Shown piece by piece: positions 1-5,204 of a stretch of 5,204 bases of DNA. A program made the translations under genes and the position numbers. Below the pieces are notes generated by a model. The model had not been told where the DNA came from, made no database searches, and saw nothing but the letters and a program-made list of their open reading frames with translations. Origin of the DNA: Candidatus Fermentibacterota bacterium (GTDB lineage: Bacteria > JAFGKV01); assembly GCA_030620115.1 (NCBI GenBank), contig JAUXFG010000226.1, forward strand, positions 1 through 5,204. Reading direction: 5' to 3'. Positions within the stretch are counted from its first letter, which is position 1, and every line of letters begins with the position of its first letter.

Positions 1-117
1 ATCATCCCGCAATCCCATCCCCATCTCCTTTCCCAATCTGTGCAATCTGTGGTTGCGCCTTCTTGTCACGACGAAGCCTCGGCGAAGGCGGACTTGTCAC
101 GGCAAAGCTGACAAGCG
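1..117 (+). repeat. Terminal direct repeat, left copy
   Basis: Identical base for base, and in the same orientation, to 5088-5204. The content is non-coding and built of short repeat strings, including two 9-bp units caatctgtg at 34-51 and part of the tandem pair at 62-125. The copy stops at 117, eight bases before that tandem pair ends, so its right edge is not a natural element boundary. This suits an assembly overlap of a circularised or self-looping contig better than an att site or LTR. Confidence 0.97.
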
Positions 118-125
118 AAGGCGGA
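62..125. repeat. Degenerate tandem pair with CTTGTCACG...GCGAAGGCGGA ends
   Basis: Unit one (62-92, 31 bp) and unit two (93-125, 33 bp) both begin cttgtcacg and end gcgaaggcgga, differing in the 11-13 bases between. Unit two also contains a perfect 7-bp inverted repeat, cttgtca (93-99) and tgacaag (109-115), around a 9-nt loop, so it can form a small hairpin in RNA downstream of pyrI. There is no adjoining U-tract. Strings of this kind are familiar as dispersed intergenic repeats in some environmental bacterial genomes; that link is from memory. Confidence 0.7.
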
Positions 126-157
126 TGCGTGAGGTTCCCTTCCCCAATCCCTTTCTT

Positions 158-186
158 CCAGATTACAGATTCCAGATTGACAGATT
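158..186. repeat. Short tandem repeat, 14/15-bp 'ccagatt-acagatt' units
   Basis: Two imperfect units, ccagattacagatt (158-171) and ccagattgacagatt (172-186), each itself a doublet of 'agatt'. They begin 11 bases beyond the pyrI stop codon. No coding role is seen, and they do not form a terminator-like stem. Confidence 0.7.
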
Positions 187-196
187 TCACATTCTT

Positions 197-673
197 CTAC
201 GATATCAGCGGTCGGAGTTCGCCCAGATGGAATACACGCTCACAGTAGATACACTTGAAGGTCTGTTTCTGCTCATCCACGAGCCTGAAACATGTTTCGA
301 TATGGCGCTCATGATTCGTGATACAGTTGGGATTGCGGCATTGGAGACGATTCTTCACTACCTGCGGCGATCTGACGGTCAGGCGCTCGTCAACCTCGTA
401 GTCAGTGATCTTCTTGATCGTAACCCCGGGGCAGATCAGTGAGATATGCTGCACAATCCTGGGCGTAAGCTCCTGAACCTCCAACTTGATCAGGTCTTTC
501 TTGCCCAGCTTGGTGCTCCTGTAGTTCAGGCCCAGCGTGACTACGACCTCTTTCATCTCAGGATGTGAGCGGATGATCTCCAGAATATGAATCCCATGGC
601 CTGTTGGAATATGATCGATGACGATGCCTTTCTCGATCTTCGGAATGTGCAGTATATGGCCTCCGGTCTTCAT
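197..673 (-). CDS. pyrI: Aspartate carbamoyltransferase, regulatory chain
   Basis: Non-catalytic subunit that binds nucleotide effectors (CTP and ATP in the characterised enzymes) and holds PyrB trimers together. The 158-aa protein is slightly longer than E. coli PyrI (153), the extra length being mostly at the two ends. The N-terminal allosteric domain carries GIVIDHIPTGHG (16-27), whose Asp20/His21 correspond to the nucleotide-binding Asp/His of E. coli, then TLGLNYRS (46-53) and KKDLIKLE (58-65). The C-terminal zinc domain has Cys112-x4-Cys117 and Cys141-x2-Cys144, the exact E. coli spacing. The start overlaps the pyrB stop as ATGA, with GGGGG 7 nt upstream inside pyrB. This should keep PyrB and PyrI near equal stoichiometry. 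It is the last gene of the cluster, followed by repeat-rich non-coding DNA. Confidence 0.97.
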   Translation of the reverse strand: MKTGGHILHIPKIEKGIVIDHIPTGHGIHILEIIRSHPEMKEVVVTLGLNYRSTKLGKKDLIKLEVQELTPRIVQHISLICPGVTIKKITDYEVDERLTVRSPQVVKNRLQCRNPNCITNHERHIETCFRLVDEQKQTFKCIYCERVFHLGELRPLIS

Positions 674-1590
674 ATCGCCACCCCCAGCAACTGCAGCAGT
701 ATGGCCTGTCTCATGATAAGACCGTTGCCTACCTGTTCGAAGTAGCCTGCATAGGTGGTCCTGTCTACGCTGTAGGAAATCTCATTCACCCTGGGAAGAG
801 GATGAAGCACACGCAAGCACTCCGGCGCGTGCTCCAGCATCTTCTCATCTATGCAGTAGCTATCCTTGACCTTCTCGTACTCAACCAAATCCGGGAAGCG
901 CTCCTTCTGGATCCTGGTCATGTAGATCAGATCACCCCACGAGACTGCCTCCTTCAATGAGGCGGTTTCGTGGAACCGCACCGTATCCTGCTTTTCAGCC
1001 CGTTTCAAGTACTCGGGCAGTCTGAGCGTGTCAGGGGACACAAGAAGGAAGTCTTGATCTTTGAATTTCATGAGCGCCCTGATCAGGGAATGCACGGTTC
1101 GTGAGTACTTCAGGTCACCCACAAAGGCGATCTTCAAACCCTCAATTCCCCCGAAGAACTTCTGAATCGTGTACAGGTCGAGGAGCGTCTGACTGGGGTG
1201 CTGATTCGTTCCATCCCCCGCATTGATTACTGGAATCCTGCTCGTTTCACTGGCCAATCTGCCGGTGCCTTCCCTGGGATGCCGAATGACCATGATATCG
1301 GCATAGTTCTCCACCGTGTGAATGGTGTCGATGAACGATTCGCCCTTGGCCACGGACGTCGCCATCTGGTGGTTGAATCCTATGACGCTCCCTCCCAGGC
1401 GGCACATGGCCGACTCGAAGCTCAGCCTCGTTCTCGTACTCGGCTCGAAGAACATGACCATGAGGATCTTTCCCACGAGCTTGGTCATCTTCTCACCCGC
1501 AGGGAGTTCTTCCACCGTAGCCGCGAGTTGGAGGAACTCCTTGATGTCCTCCAGGGTCAGGTCATCCATGGAGATGAGGTCCCGTTTCAT
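670..1590 (-). CDS. pyrB: Aspartate carbamoyltransferase, catalytic chain
   Basis: Condenses carbamoyl phosphate with aspartate to N-carbamoyl-L-aspartate, the committed pyrimidine step. At 306 aa it is close to E. coli PyrB (311). Visible active-site elements are FFEPSTRTRLSFE (47-59) with STRTR at 51-55 for carbamoyl phosphate, Lys82 in AKGES from the neighbouring subunit's 80s loop, Arg103, HPSQ at 131-134, Arg164 in KYSRTVHSL, Arg226 in the aspartate-binding 230s region, and HPLPRVNEI (263-271). The C-terminal helix VGNGLIMRQAILLQLLG is typical. The HPLPRVNEI form and the pyrI gene directly downstream indicate a dodecameric, allosterically regulated enzyme. The start overlaps the pyrF stop as ATGA, with GAGGGGG 5 nt upstream inside the end of pyrF; the stop overlaps the pyrI start in the same way. 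Confidence 0.97.
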   Translation of the reverse strand: MKRDLISMDDLTLEDIKEFLQLAATVEELPAGEKMTKLVGKILMVMFFEPSTRTRLSFESAMCRLGGSVIGFNHQMATSVAKGESFIDTIHTVENYADIMVIRHPREGTGRLASETSRIPVINAGDGTNQHPSQTLLDLYTIQKFFGGIEGLKIAFVGDLKYSRTVHSLIRALMKFKDQDFLLVSPDTLRLPEYLKRAEKQDTVRFHETASLKEAVSWGDLIYMTRIQKERFPDLVEYEKVKDSYCIDEKMLEHAPECLRVLHPLPRVNEISYSVDRTTYAGYFEQVGNGLIMRQAILLQLLGVAI

Positions 1591-2285
1591 GGCTTCCCCC
1601 TCAGTGTTTGTGCGAGGTCTCTGACAACGGCTTTGGGGTTGTCTGAATGGAGAATGGATCTGCCGATGATGAGGTGATGCTTCTTGATGAAGTCGAACTC
1701 GCCGACTTCCCCGCCCTGGGCGCCATACCCCGGTGAATAGAATTCACAATCAGGAGAAAGATCCGCATGGCTGATCAGCGCTCTTGTCTGCGCCGGTTTC
1801 GTCAGCGGCACAACGAATGAGCGCACTCCCGCCCCAAATGCCGCCCGGTAGATCTCCACCACGGCATCGTCATTGATGAATCCTCCCTCCGAGACCACGA
1901 ACGCCTCATGGGTCATCAGTCCTCCCACGATGACCTTGATCTCCTGAGCTTTCAAGGCGCTGATCCACGCACTCAGGGTCACCGGACCTGCCTGGGGAAA
2001 AAGAATGACCTCATCGATCCCGGCACGGCGCATTGTCTCCGCGAACAAGGCGCCCGTGGCAGGGATATCAGTGGCGGCCTTCTGGTGATCGTAGATGAGT
2101 GGCTTCTGGGTAAACTCCCGAATCTCGCTCACCACGCGGGGAAGCCCGTATGAGAGGCCAAGCGAGAAACCGAGCTTGTATCCGTAGATGATGTCCAAGC
2201 CGGAGAGCTCCGACACGATCCGGCGAACCAGGGCAAGATCGGTGGTGTCCAGCGCGGGAATGATCGAGTAGTGTTTCTCACTCAT
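1587..2285 (-). CDS. pyrF: Orotidine 5'-phosphate decarboxylase, divergent active-site motif
   Basis: Decarboxylates OMP to UMP, the last step of the pathway. The 232-aa protein fits a single TIM barrel: IPALD (9-13) and YKLG (36-39) match the first two active-site strands, and SPGYGAQGG (184-192) plus IIGRS (206-210, Arg209) match the phosphate-binding end of the family. The central motif is unusual: residues 66-77 read D-H-Q-K-A-A-T-D-I-P-A-T, so Lys69 is three residues after Asp66 and Asp73 is four after Lys69, while the canonical motif is DxKxxDIPxT. IPxT is retained. I chose the start at 2285 because GGGGG lies 5 nt upstream and it overlaps the pyrE stop (ATGAGTGA); the upstream in-frame ATG at 2390 would run 35 codons through pyrE. 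The position between pyrE and pyrB supports the function. A related decarboxylase of the same fold is possible but less likely here. Confidence 0.87.
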   Translation of the reverse strand: MSEKHYSIIPALDTTDLALVRRIVSELSGLDIIYGYKLGFSLGLSYGLPRVVSEIREFTQKPLIYDHQKAATDIPATGALFAETMRRAGIDEVILFPQAGPVTLSAWISALKAQEIKVIVGGLMTHEAFVVSEGGFINDDAVVEIYRAAFGAGVRSFVVPLTKPAQTRALISHADLSPDCEFYSPGYGAQGGEVGEFDFIKKHHLIIGRSILHSDNPKAVVRDLAQTLRGKP

Positions 2286-2901
2286 GTGAACCCCCGTAGA
2301 ATCGCCACATGGCGTCTGCCCGTGGATCTCCTTGAAGCTCAAGATAGGAGGCAATATCGGGAAGATCGACGATGGCGTGCAGGTCAACATTCCCTACGGC
2401 GAACTCTTGGCCCTTCTTTCTCCTGTCAACCGTCACCAAGATGCCGCATGGTTTTATGCCACACCCCCTGGCAAGAAGCTCAATGGCCTCGACTTTTGTA
2501 CCACCGGTAGTGAGGACATCATCCACCACCACCACGCGGTCTCCCTTCCTTGGGAGCCGGCCTACGAACTGCCCCGTCTCCCCATGACCCTTTCGCTCCT
2601 TCCGGTTATAGCAGATGGAGACATCGCGGTCATAGAGGCGCTCCATGGCCAGTGCTGTGGCCGTGACAAGGGTGATCCCCTTGTAGGGCGGCCCGAAAAG
2701 AACATCCACTGTTCCATAGTGGCTGATGAGCGCCTTGGCCAATGCGGCGCCCACGTAACCAAGATGCCGTGAAGAGGCTACCTGGCCTAGATCGATGAAG
2801 AACGGGGAAGGGATCCCCGACTTCAGCTTGAAATCACCGAACTTCAGTGCTCCTGAGTCGAGAAGAAAACGAACGAATTCGTGTGTGGTATCTTTGGGCA
2901 T
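2278..2901 (-). CDS. pyrE: Orotate phosphoribosyltransferase
   Basis: Transfers phosphoribose from PRPP to orotate to give OMP, the fifth step of UMP synthesis. The 207-aa length is normal for the family (E. coli about 213). The PRPP-binding motif VVVVDDVLTTGGTK is at residues 123-136. FGPPYKGITL at 69-78 supplies Lys74, and YNRKERKGHGETG at 98-110 is the mobile catalytic loop with Lys101, Arg103, Lys104 and His106. The N-terminal stretch FKLKSGIPSPFFIDLG (24-39) is the usual dimer and substrate region. The start at 2901 has GGAG and AGGAG upstream in the guaA-pyrE gap; the AGGAG lies only 3 nt from the ATG and the GGAG about 9 nt away. The stop lies inside pyrF (8-base overlap), so the two consecutive pathway enzymes are translationally coupled. 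Nothing appears broken. Confidence 0.96.
   Translation of the reverse strand: MPKDTTHEFVRFLLDSGALKFGDFKLKSGIPSPFFIDLGQVASSRHLGYVGAALAKALISHYGTVDVLFGPPYKGITLVTATALAMERLYDRDVSICYNRKERKGHGETGQFVGRLPRKGDRVVVVDDVLTTGGTKVEAIELLARGCGIKPCGILVTVDRRKKGQEFAVGNVDLHAIVDLPDIASYLELQGDPRADAMWRFYGGSHE
2291..2295 (-). promoter_or_regulatory. Ribosome binding site deciding the pyrF start
   Basis: GGGGG lies 5 nt upstream of the pyrF ATG at 2285 on the minus strand, inside the last codons of pyrE. It supports the short start over the in-frame ATG at 2390. The same G-rich type of site precedes pyrB (about 1596-1602) and pyrI (681-685), so this appears to be the normal initiation signal in this genome. Confidence 0.6.
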
Positions 2902-2922
2902 AGGCTCCTACTCCATTGCGGA

Positions 2923-2946
2923 TTTGGAATAATGGAATGGTGGAAT
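2923..2946. repeat. Three 8-bp repeats in the guaA-pyrE gap
   Basis: tttggaat, aatggaat and ggtggaat follow each other exactly, sharing the core tggaat. They fill half of the 50-bp gap between guaA and pyrE. The pyrE ribosome binding site lies outside the repeat, towards 2902-2915. Confidence 0.75.
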
Positions 2947-2951
2947 GCGGG

Positions 2952-4844
2952 CTACTCCCACTCGATGGTCCCCGGCGGTTTCATCGTGATGTCGTAGAAG
3001 AGATATCCCACGCCATTTATGGAAGTGACGGCGTGGATGATTCCTTCCCACAATGCCTTATCCATCTCGAATACATCAGCAGTCATGGCATCCTTGGAAC
3101 AGACAGGTCGCATGACAAAGGCCTGCCTTCCTTGTACATCGAAAAGCGGCAAGCTCACCACGGGCATCTGCCAGATCTCCTCGATCTGACGGGTCATCTG
3201 ATGCACCTGGTGGTCTACAAGCCTCAGAAGGTCAACTACCGGCTTTTCAAGGAAGCACTTACCCAATAGAAGCTCATGGCGGCCGATCCTCTGCGAAGCG
3301 AATATCACGCGGTTCACCGAATCCAGACGATTCACCAGTGTGCCGGCACAGCACTTCAGCGTGTCCCAATCCATGGTGGTGCGACCCTCTTCATCCCATA
3401 TGAGGGCCGGATGATGGTACGTCCGCGCGTCGCCCTGCACGCCCACGCTTCGAATAGGAAGCACAAACCCGCTCAACCCATATGGCTCAAGAAGCGACCG
3501 GAGAAGCTCCTCATCCCGGTCATAGCCGGCGGGAGGGCTTTCATTATCCGAGGCAATGATTCTCACCGCGAGGCCTGGCCCGGGGAATGGATGACGCTTC
3601 AGAATGGCCTCAGGCAGGCCGAGAAAGGCGCCCAATGCGCGAACCTCATTCTTGTACAGATCCCGCAAGGGCTCCAGGACCCGTCCCTGTTCGATCATGG
3701 CCTGTATCTCATCCACGCGGTTATGATGCGTCTTGATCCTATCGGCCCGTTTCGTGCCCCCGCTTTCGATTCGATCCGGATATATCGTGCCCTGAACGAG
3801 CATCCAGTCCTCTGTGATGTCCATGGCCCGGATGTGCTCGCTGAAGACCTCCACGAAGAGCCGCCCGATCACCTTCCGCTTCTGCTCCGGGTCAACGATA
3901 TCCTGCAGCGCATCAAGGAAACGGTCCTGCGCATTGACGACTCGGAGGTTCTGATAGGAGAGTTGGCGCAAGTACTCCATCACCGCATCGGACTCGTGCA
4001 GTCTCATGAAGCCCATGTCGATATGCACGGAATGTACTCGTTTCTTCCCCACGGCCCTGATGCAGAGATCCAGGGTAACCAAAGAATCGATCCCCCCTGA
4101 TACCAGGAGAAAGAGTTCCTTGTCACCCGCGCTTCGTCGAATGTCCTTGATGATGAGATCGTGCATGACCTGTGGGGTCCACGATGGCGACAGCTCGGCA
4201 TTGCCCATGCAGTGGCGGATGAAGTTCCCCAGGATGTCCATCCCCCGTTCGGTATGGCTCACCTCCGGATGAAACTGCAGGCCGAAAAAACGTCCATCCA
4301 GAGATTCGAAGGCCGCAATTCCCAAGGTCCCGGATGATGCGGTTGCGCGAAAACCCGAGGGGAGGGAGCTCACATGATCACCATGGCTCATCCACACCCG
4401 TTGATGGGGAACCAGCCCGCGAAAAAGAATCGACTTCTCATCACATGTCGCCGTAGCAAAGCCATACTCCCTGCTCGTGCTGCCTTCGATCTCACCACCG
4501 AAGTACTTCGCCAGAAGCTGATGCCCGAAGCAGATACCAAGCACGGGCACCACTGTGCTCTTCAAGAATCCATCGATCTGTCGAACATCATCCTCGGTCA
4601 CCGAATCCGGTCCCCCCGAGAAAATGACTCCCGCCGGCTCCCCAGCCTGCCCTTCCGAGAGATCCTCCAGAGCCCTGATCTCGGAAAAGACTCCTATCTC
4701 GCGGATCCTGCGCGCAATGAGATGGGCGTACTGCCCCCCCAAATCCACCACAACAATCCCGCCACCCAATGAACCGAAGGTCGCAGAAAGCTCTTCCTTT
4801 GCGCCTTTGTTCAAGATCCCACTCATATTCGAAGCCCCATTCAT
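2952..4844 (-). CDS. guaA: GMP synthase (glutamine-hydrolysing), long form
   Basis: Amidates XMP to GMP using ATP and glutamine, the last step of de novo guanine nucleotide synthesis; cytoplasmic. Numbering from the upstream in-frame ATG at 4871: an N-terminal class I glutamine amidotransferase domain (about 37-222) with nucleophile Cys114 in GICFGHQ and His201/Glu203 in FHPEVSH; an ATP pyrophosphatase domain (about 233-435) with the P-loop SGGIDS at 258-263, GTIYPD at 361-366 and RHPFPGPGL at 426-434; then a dimerisation domain ending KPPGTIEWE. I chose the ATG at 4844 (630 aa) because GAGGA lies 7 nt upstream; the ATG at 4871 (639 aa) has no Shine-Dalgarno, and the ATG at 4826 is a weaker alternative. 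Bacterial GuaA is usually about 510-525 aa. The excess is mostly in the C-terminal domain (437-639), where GVQGDARTY, DW, VNRV and the spacing before EPL resemble the human-type enzyme. All catalytic motifs are present. The gene is first in the cluster, 50 bp ahead of pyrE. Confidence 0.96.
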   Translation of the reverse strand: MNGASNMSGILNKGAKEELSATFGSLGGGIVVVDLGGQYAHLIARRIREIGVFSEIRALEDLSEGQAGEPAGVIFSGGPDSVTEDDVRQIDGFLKSTVVPVLGICFGHQLLAKYFGGEIEGSTSREYGFATATCDEKSILFRGLVPHQRVWMSHGDHVSSLPSGFRATASSGTLGIAAFESLDGRFFGLQFHPEVSHTERGMDILGNFIRHCMGNAELSPSWTPQVMHDLIIKDIRRSAGDKELFLLVSGGIDSLVTLDLCIRAVGKKRVHSVHIDMGFMRLHESDAVMEYLRQLSYQNLRVVNAQDRFLDALQDIVDPEQKRKVIGRLFVEVFSEHIRAMDITEDWMLVQGTIYPDRIESGGTKRADRIKTHHNRVDEIQAMIEQGRVLEPLRDLYKNEVRALGAFLGLPEAILKRHPFPGPGLAVRIIASDNESPPAGYDRDEELLRSLLEPYGLSGFVLPIRSVGVQGDARTYHHPALIWDEEGRTTMDWDTLKCCAGTLVNRLDSVNRVIFASQRIGRHELLLGKCFLEKPVVDLLRLVDHQVHQMTRQIEEIWQMPVVSLPLFDVQGRQAFVMRPVCSKDAMTADVFEMDKALWEGIIHAVTSINGVGYLFYDITMKPPGTIEWE

Positions 4845-4851
4845 CCCCAAT

Positions 4852-4856
4852 TCCTC
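4852..4856 (-). promoter_or_regulatory. Ribosome binding site deciding the guaA start
   Basis: On the minus strand GAGGA is followed by 7 nt (ATTGGGG) and then the ATG at 4844. Neither of the other two in-frame ATGs, at 4871 and 4826, has as good a site: the first has none and the second only GGGG 8 nt upstream. This favours a 630-residue GuaA. Confidence 0.55.
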
Positions 4857-4873
4857 AATCTCTCCTCGCATTC

Positions 4874-4894
4874 GACGTTGGACGTTGGATGTTC
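4874..4894. repeat. Three 7-bp repeats just upstream of guaA
   Basis: gacgttg, gacgttg and gatgttc are contiguous and end three bases before the most upstream guaA ATG (4871). On the minus strand they would lie in the guaA leader. A regulatory role is not shown; slippage-type intergenic repeat is the simplest reading. Confidence 0.75.
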
Positions 4895-4946
4895 AATCCG
4901 AATTCCCAAAACCCAGCAATTCGAGATTCCCCCTCCTCATCCACCC

Positions 4947-5046
4947 AGATTCTTCGGTCGCACTGCTTCCTCAGAATGACATGTCTTTTCCCGTCCAATG
5001 CCACCCACCACTGTCATTCTGAGCGACTCCAAGGAGCGAAGAATCT
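4947..5046. repeat. Imperfect inverted repeat, 35-nt arms with 30-nt spacer
   Basis: The left arm (4947-4981) starts agattcttcgg and ends ctcagaatgaca. The right arm (5012-5046) starts tgtcattctgag and ends gcgaagaatct. The outer and inner ends pair perfectly while the middles differ. A fragment resembling the outer end occurs again at about 5064-5074 (cgaccgaagat). The layout resembles a REP- or MITE-like palindromic intergenic element; the 'cattctgag...gaagaatct' string is one I recall as widely dispersed in environmental bacterial genomes. As RNA it could fold into a long stem upstream of guaA. No transposase gene is nearby. Confidence 0.75.
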
Positions 5047-5087
5047 CGCCTTCCTCTCCAAGACGACCGAAGATCGCCCCTTTTCGT

Positions 5088-5204
5088 ATCATCCCGCAAT
5101 CCCATCCCCATCTCCTTTCCCAATCTGTGCAATCTGTGGTTGCGCCTTCTTGTCACGACGAAGCCTCGGCGAAGGCGGACTTGTCACGGCAAAGCTGACA
5201 AGCG
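5088..5204 (+). repeat. Terminal direct repeat, right copy
   Basis: Exact second copy of 1-117. Joining the copies gives a 5087-bp circle in which the pyrI stop is about 412 bp of non-coding DNA away from the next guaA ATG at 4871 (about 439 bp from the preferred ATG at 4844). No terminal inverted repeats, integrase or replication gene accompany it. Confidence 0.97.

Larger units (their letters stand above)
4872..5204. other. Non-coding region upstream of guaA
   Basis: This 333-bp stretch holds the 7-bp repeats, the inverted repeat and the right terminal repeat described separately. I see no convincing coding sequence, tRNA, riboswitch core or matched -35/-10 pair. The promoter of the guaA-pyr transcript should lie here on the minus strand, or further upstream if the window is part of a longer operon. 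The open frames through the repeats lack a Shine-Dalgarno and consist of repeat strings. Confidence 0.7.

Noticed and set aside
93-115. Hairpin as a rho-independent terminator for the pyr transcript
   Set aside because: The stem is only 7 bp with a 9-nt loop and no U-run follows it on the minus strand; it is better explained by the repeat unit.
62-125. CRISPR-like repeat pair
   Set aside because: Only two contiguous degenerate units without spacers, and no cas genes.
2-190. Minus-strand open frame downstream of pyrI, running off the window edge and across the possible circle junction
   Set aside because: It has no Shine-Dalgarno, its sequence is translated repeat strings, and it continues through the repeat region without any domain signal.
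1587-2390. Longer pyrF starting at the ATG at 2390
   Set aside because: It would add 35 residues read out of frame through pyrE, without family similarity, and the ATG at 2285 has a better ribosome binding site and the normal family N-terminus.
3276-4100. 274-codon open frame on the plus strand
   Set aside because: It lies wholly antisense to guaA, whose motifs are intact, and its translation shows no recognisable domain; it is a frame shadow. The same applies to the plus-strand frames at 1198-1677, 2332-2772, 2916-3269, 4374-4772 and 53-442.
4872-4995. Possible sigma-70 promoter for guaA on the minus strand (TTGGAC or TTGAAC as -35)
   Set aside because: No TATAAT-like -10 occurs at 16-18 nt from either hexamer; unsupported.
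1-5204. Small plasmid or viral genome
   Set aside because: There is no replication, capsid, mobilisation or partition gene; all five genes are chromosomal nucleotide-biosynthesis enzymes.

Overview
The window is a compact nucleotide-biosynthesis gene cluster, all on the minus strand. Read 5' to 3' on that strand the order is guaA - pyrE - pyrF - pyrB - pyrI. The five genes fill about 197-4844. pyrE/pyrF, pyrF/pyrB and pyrB/pyrI overlap by 8, 4 and 4 bases, so the four pyr genes are almost certainly one translationally coupled transcript. guaA ends 50 bp before pyrE, in the same direction. The encoded steps are XMP to GMP (GuaA), orotate to OMP to UMP (PyrE, PyrF), and carbamoyl phosphate plus aspartate to carbamoyl aspartate in an E. 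coli-type allosteric ATCase (catalytic PyrB, zinc-binding regulatory PyrI). carAB, pyrC and pyrD are absent and must lie elsewhere.

The organism looks like a bacterium of moderate GC with strong G-rich Shine-Dalgarno sites. A fused GMP synthetase argues against archaea, which usually split it into two proteins. The phylum cannot be fixed from the sequence. Three traits suggest a deep or uncultured lineage rather than a well-studied one: GuaA is a long form that resembles the eukaryotic enzyme in its C-terminal region, PyrF has an altered active-site motif spacing, and the intergenic DNA is packed with short repeat strings.

The non-coding DNA lies at the two ends (1-196 and 4845-5204), with a small gap at 2902-2951. 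It holds an imperfect inverted repeat (4947-5046), a 7-bp triplet repeat (4874-4894), an 8-bp triplet repeat (2923-2946), a 31/33-bp degenerate tandem pair (62-125) and an 'agatt' tandem (158-186). No clear promoter, terminator, tRNA, mobile-element gene or replication gene was found.

The first 117 bases (1-117) are repeated exactly as the last 117 (5088-5204). The sequence therefore closes on itself as a 5087-bp circle, in which pyrI would be followed about 412 bp later by guaA again. Because the genes are ordinary chromosomal housekeeping genes with no replication functions, and the overlap cuts through the middle of a short tandem repeat, the likeliest reading is an assembly overlap at a dispersed or tandem repeat. 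A real minicircle or chromosomal tandem amplification remains possible.
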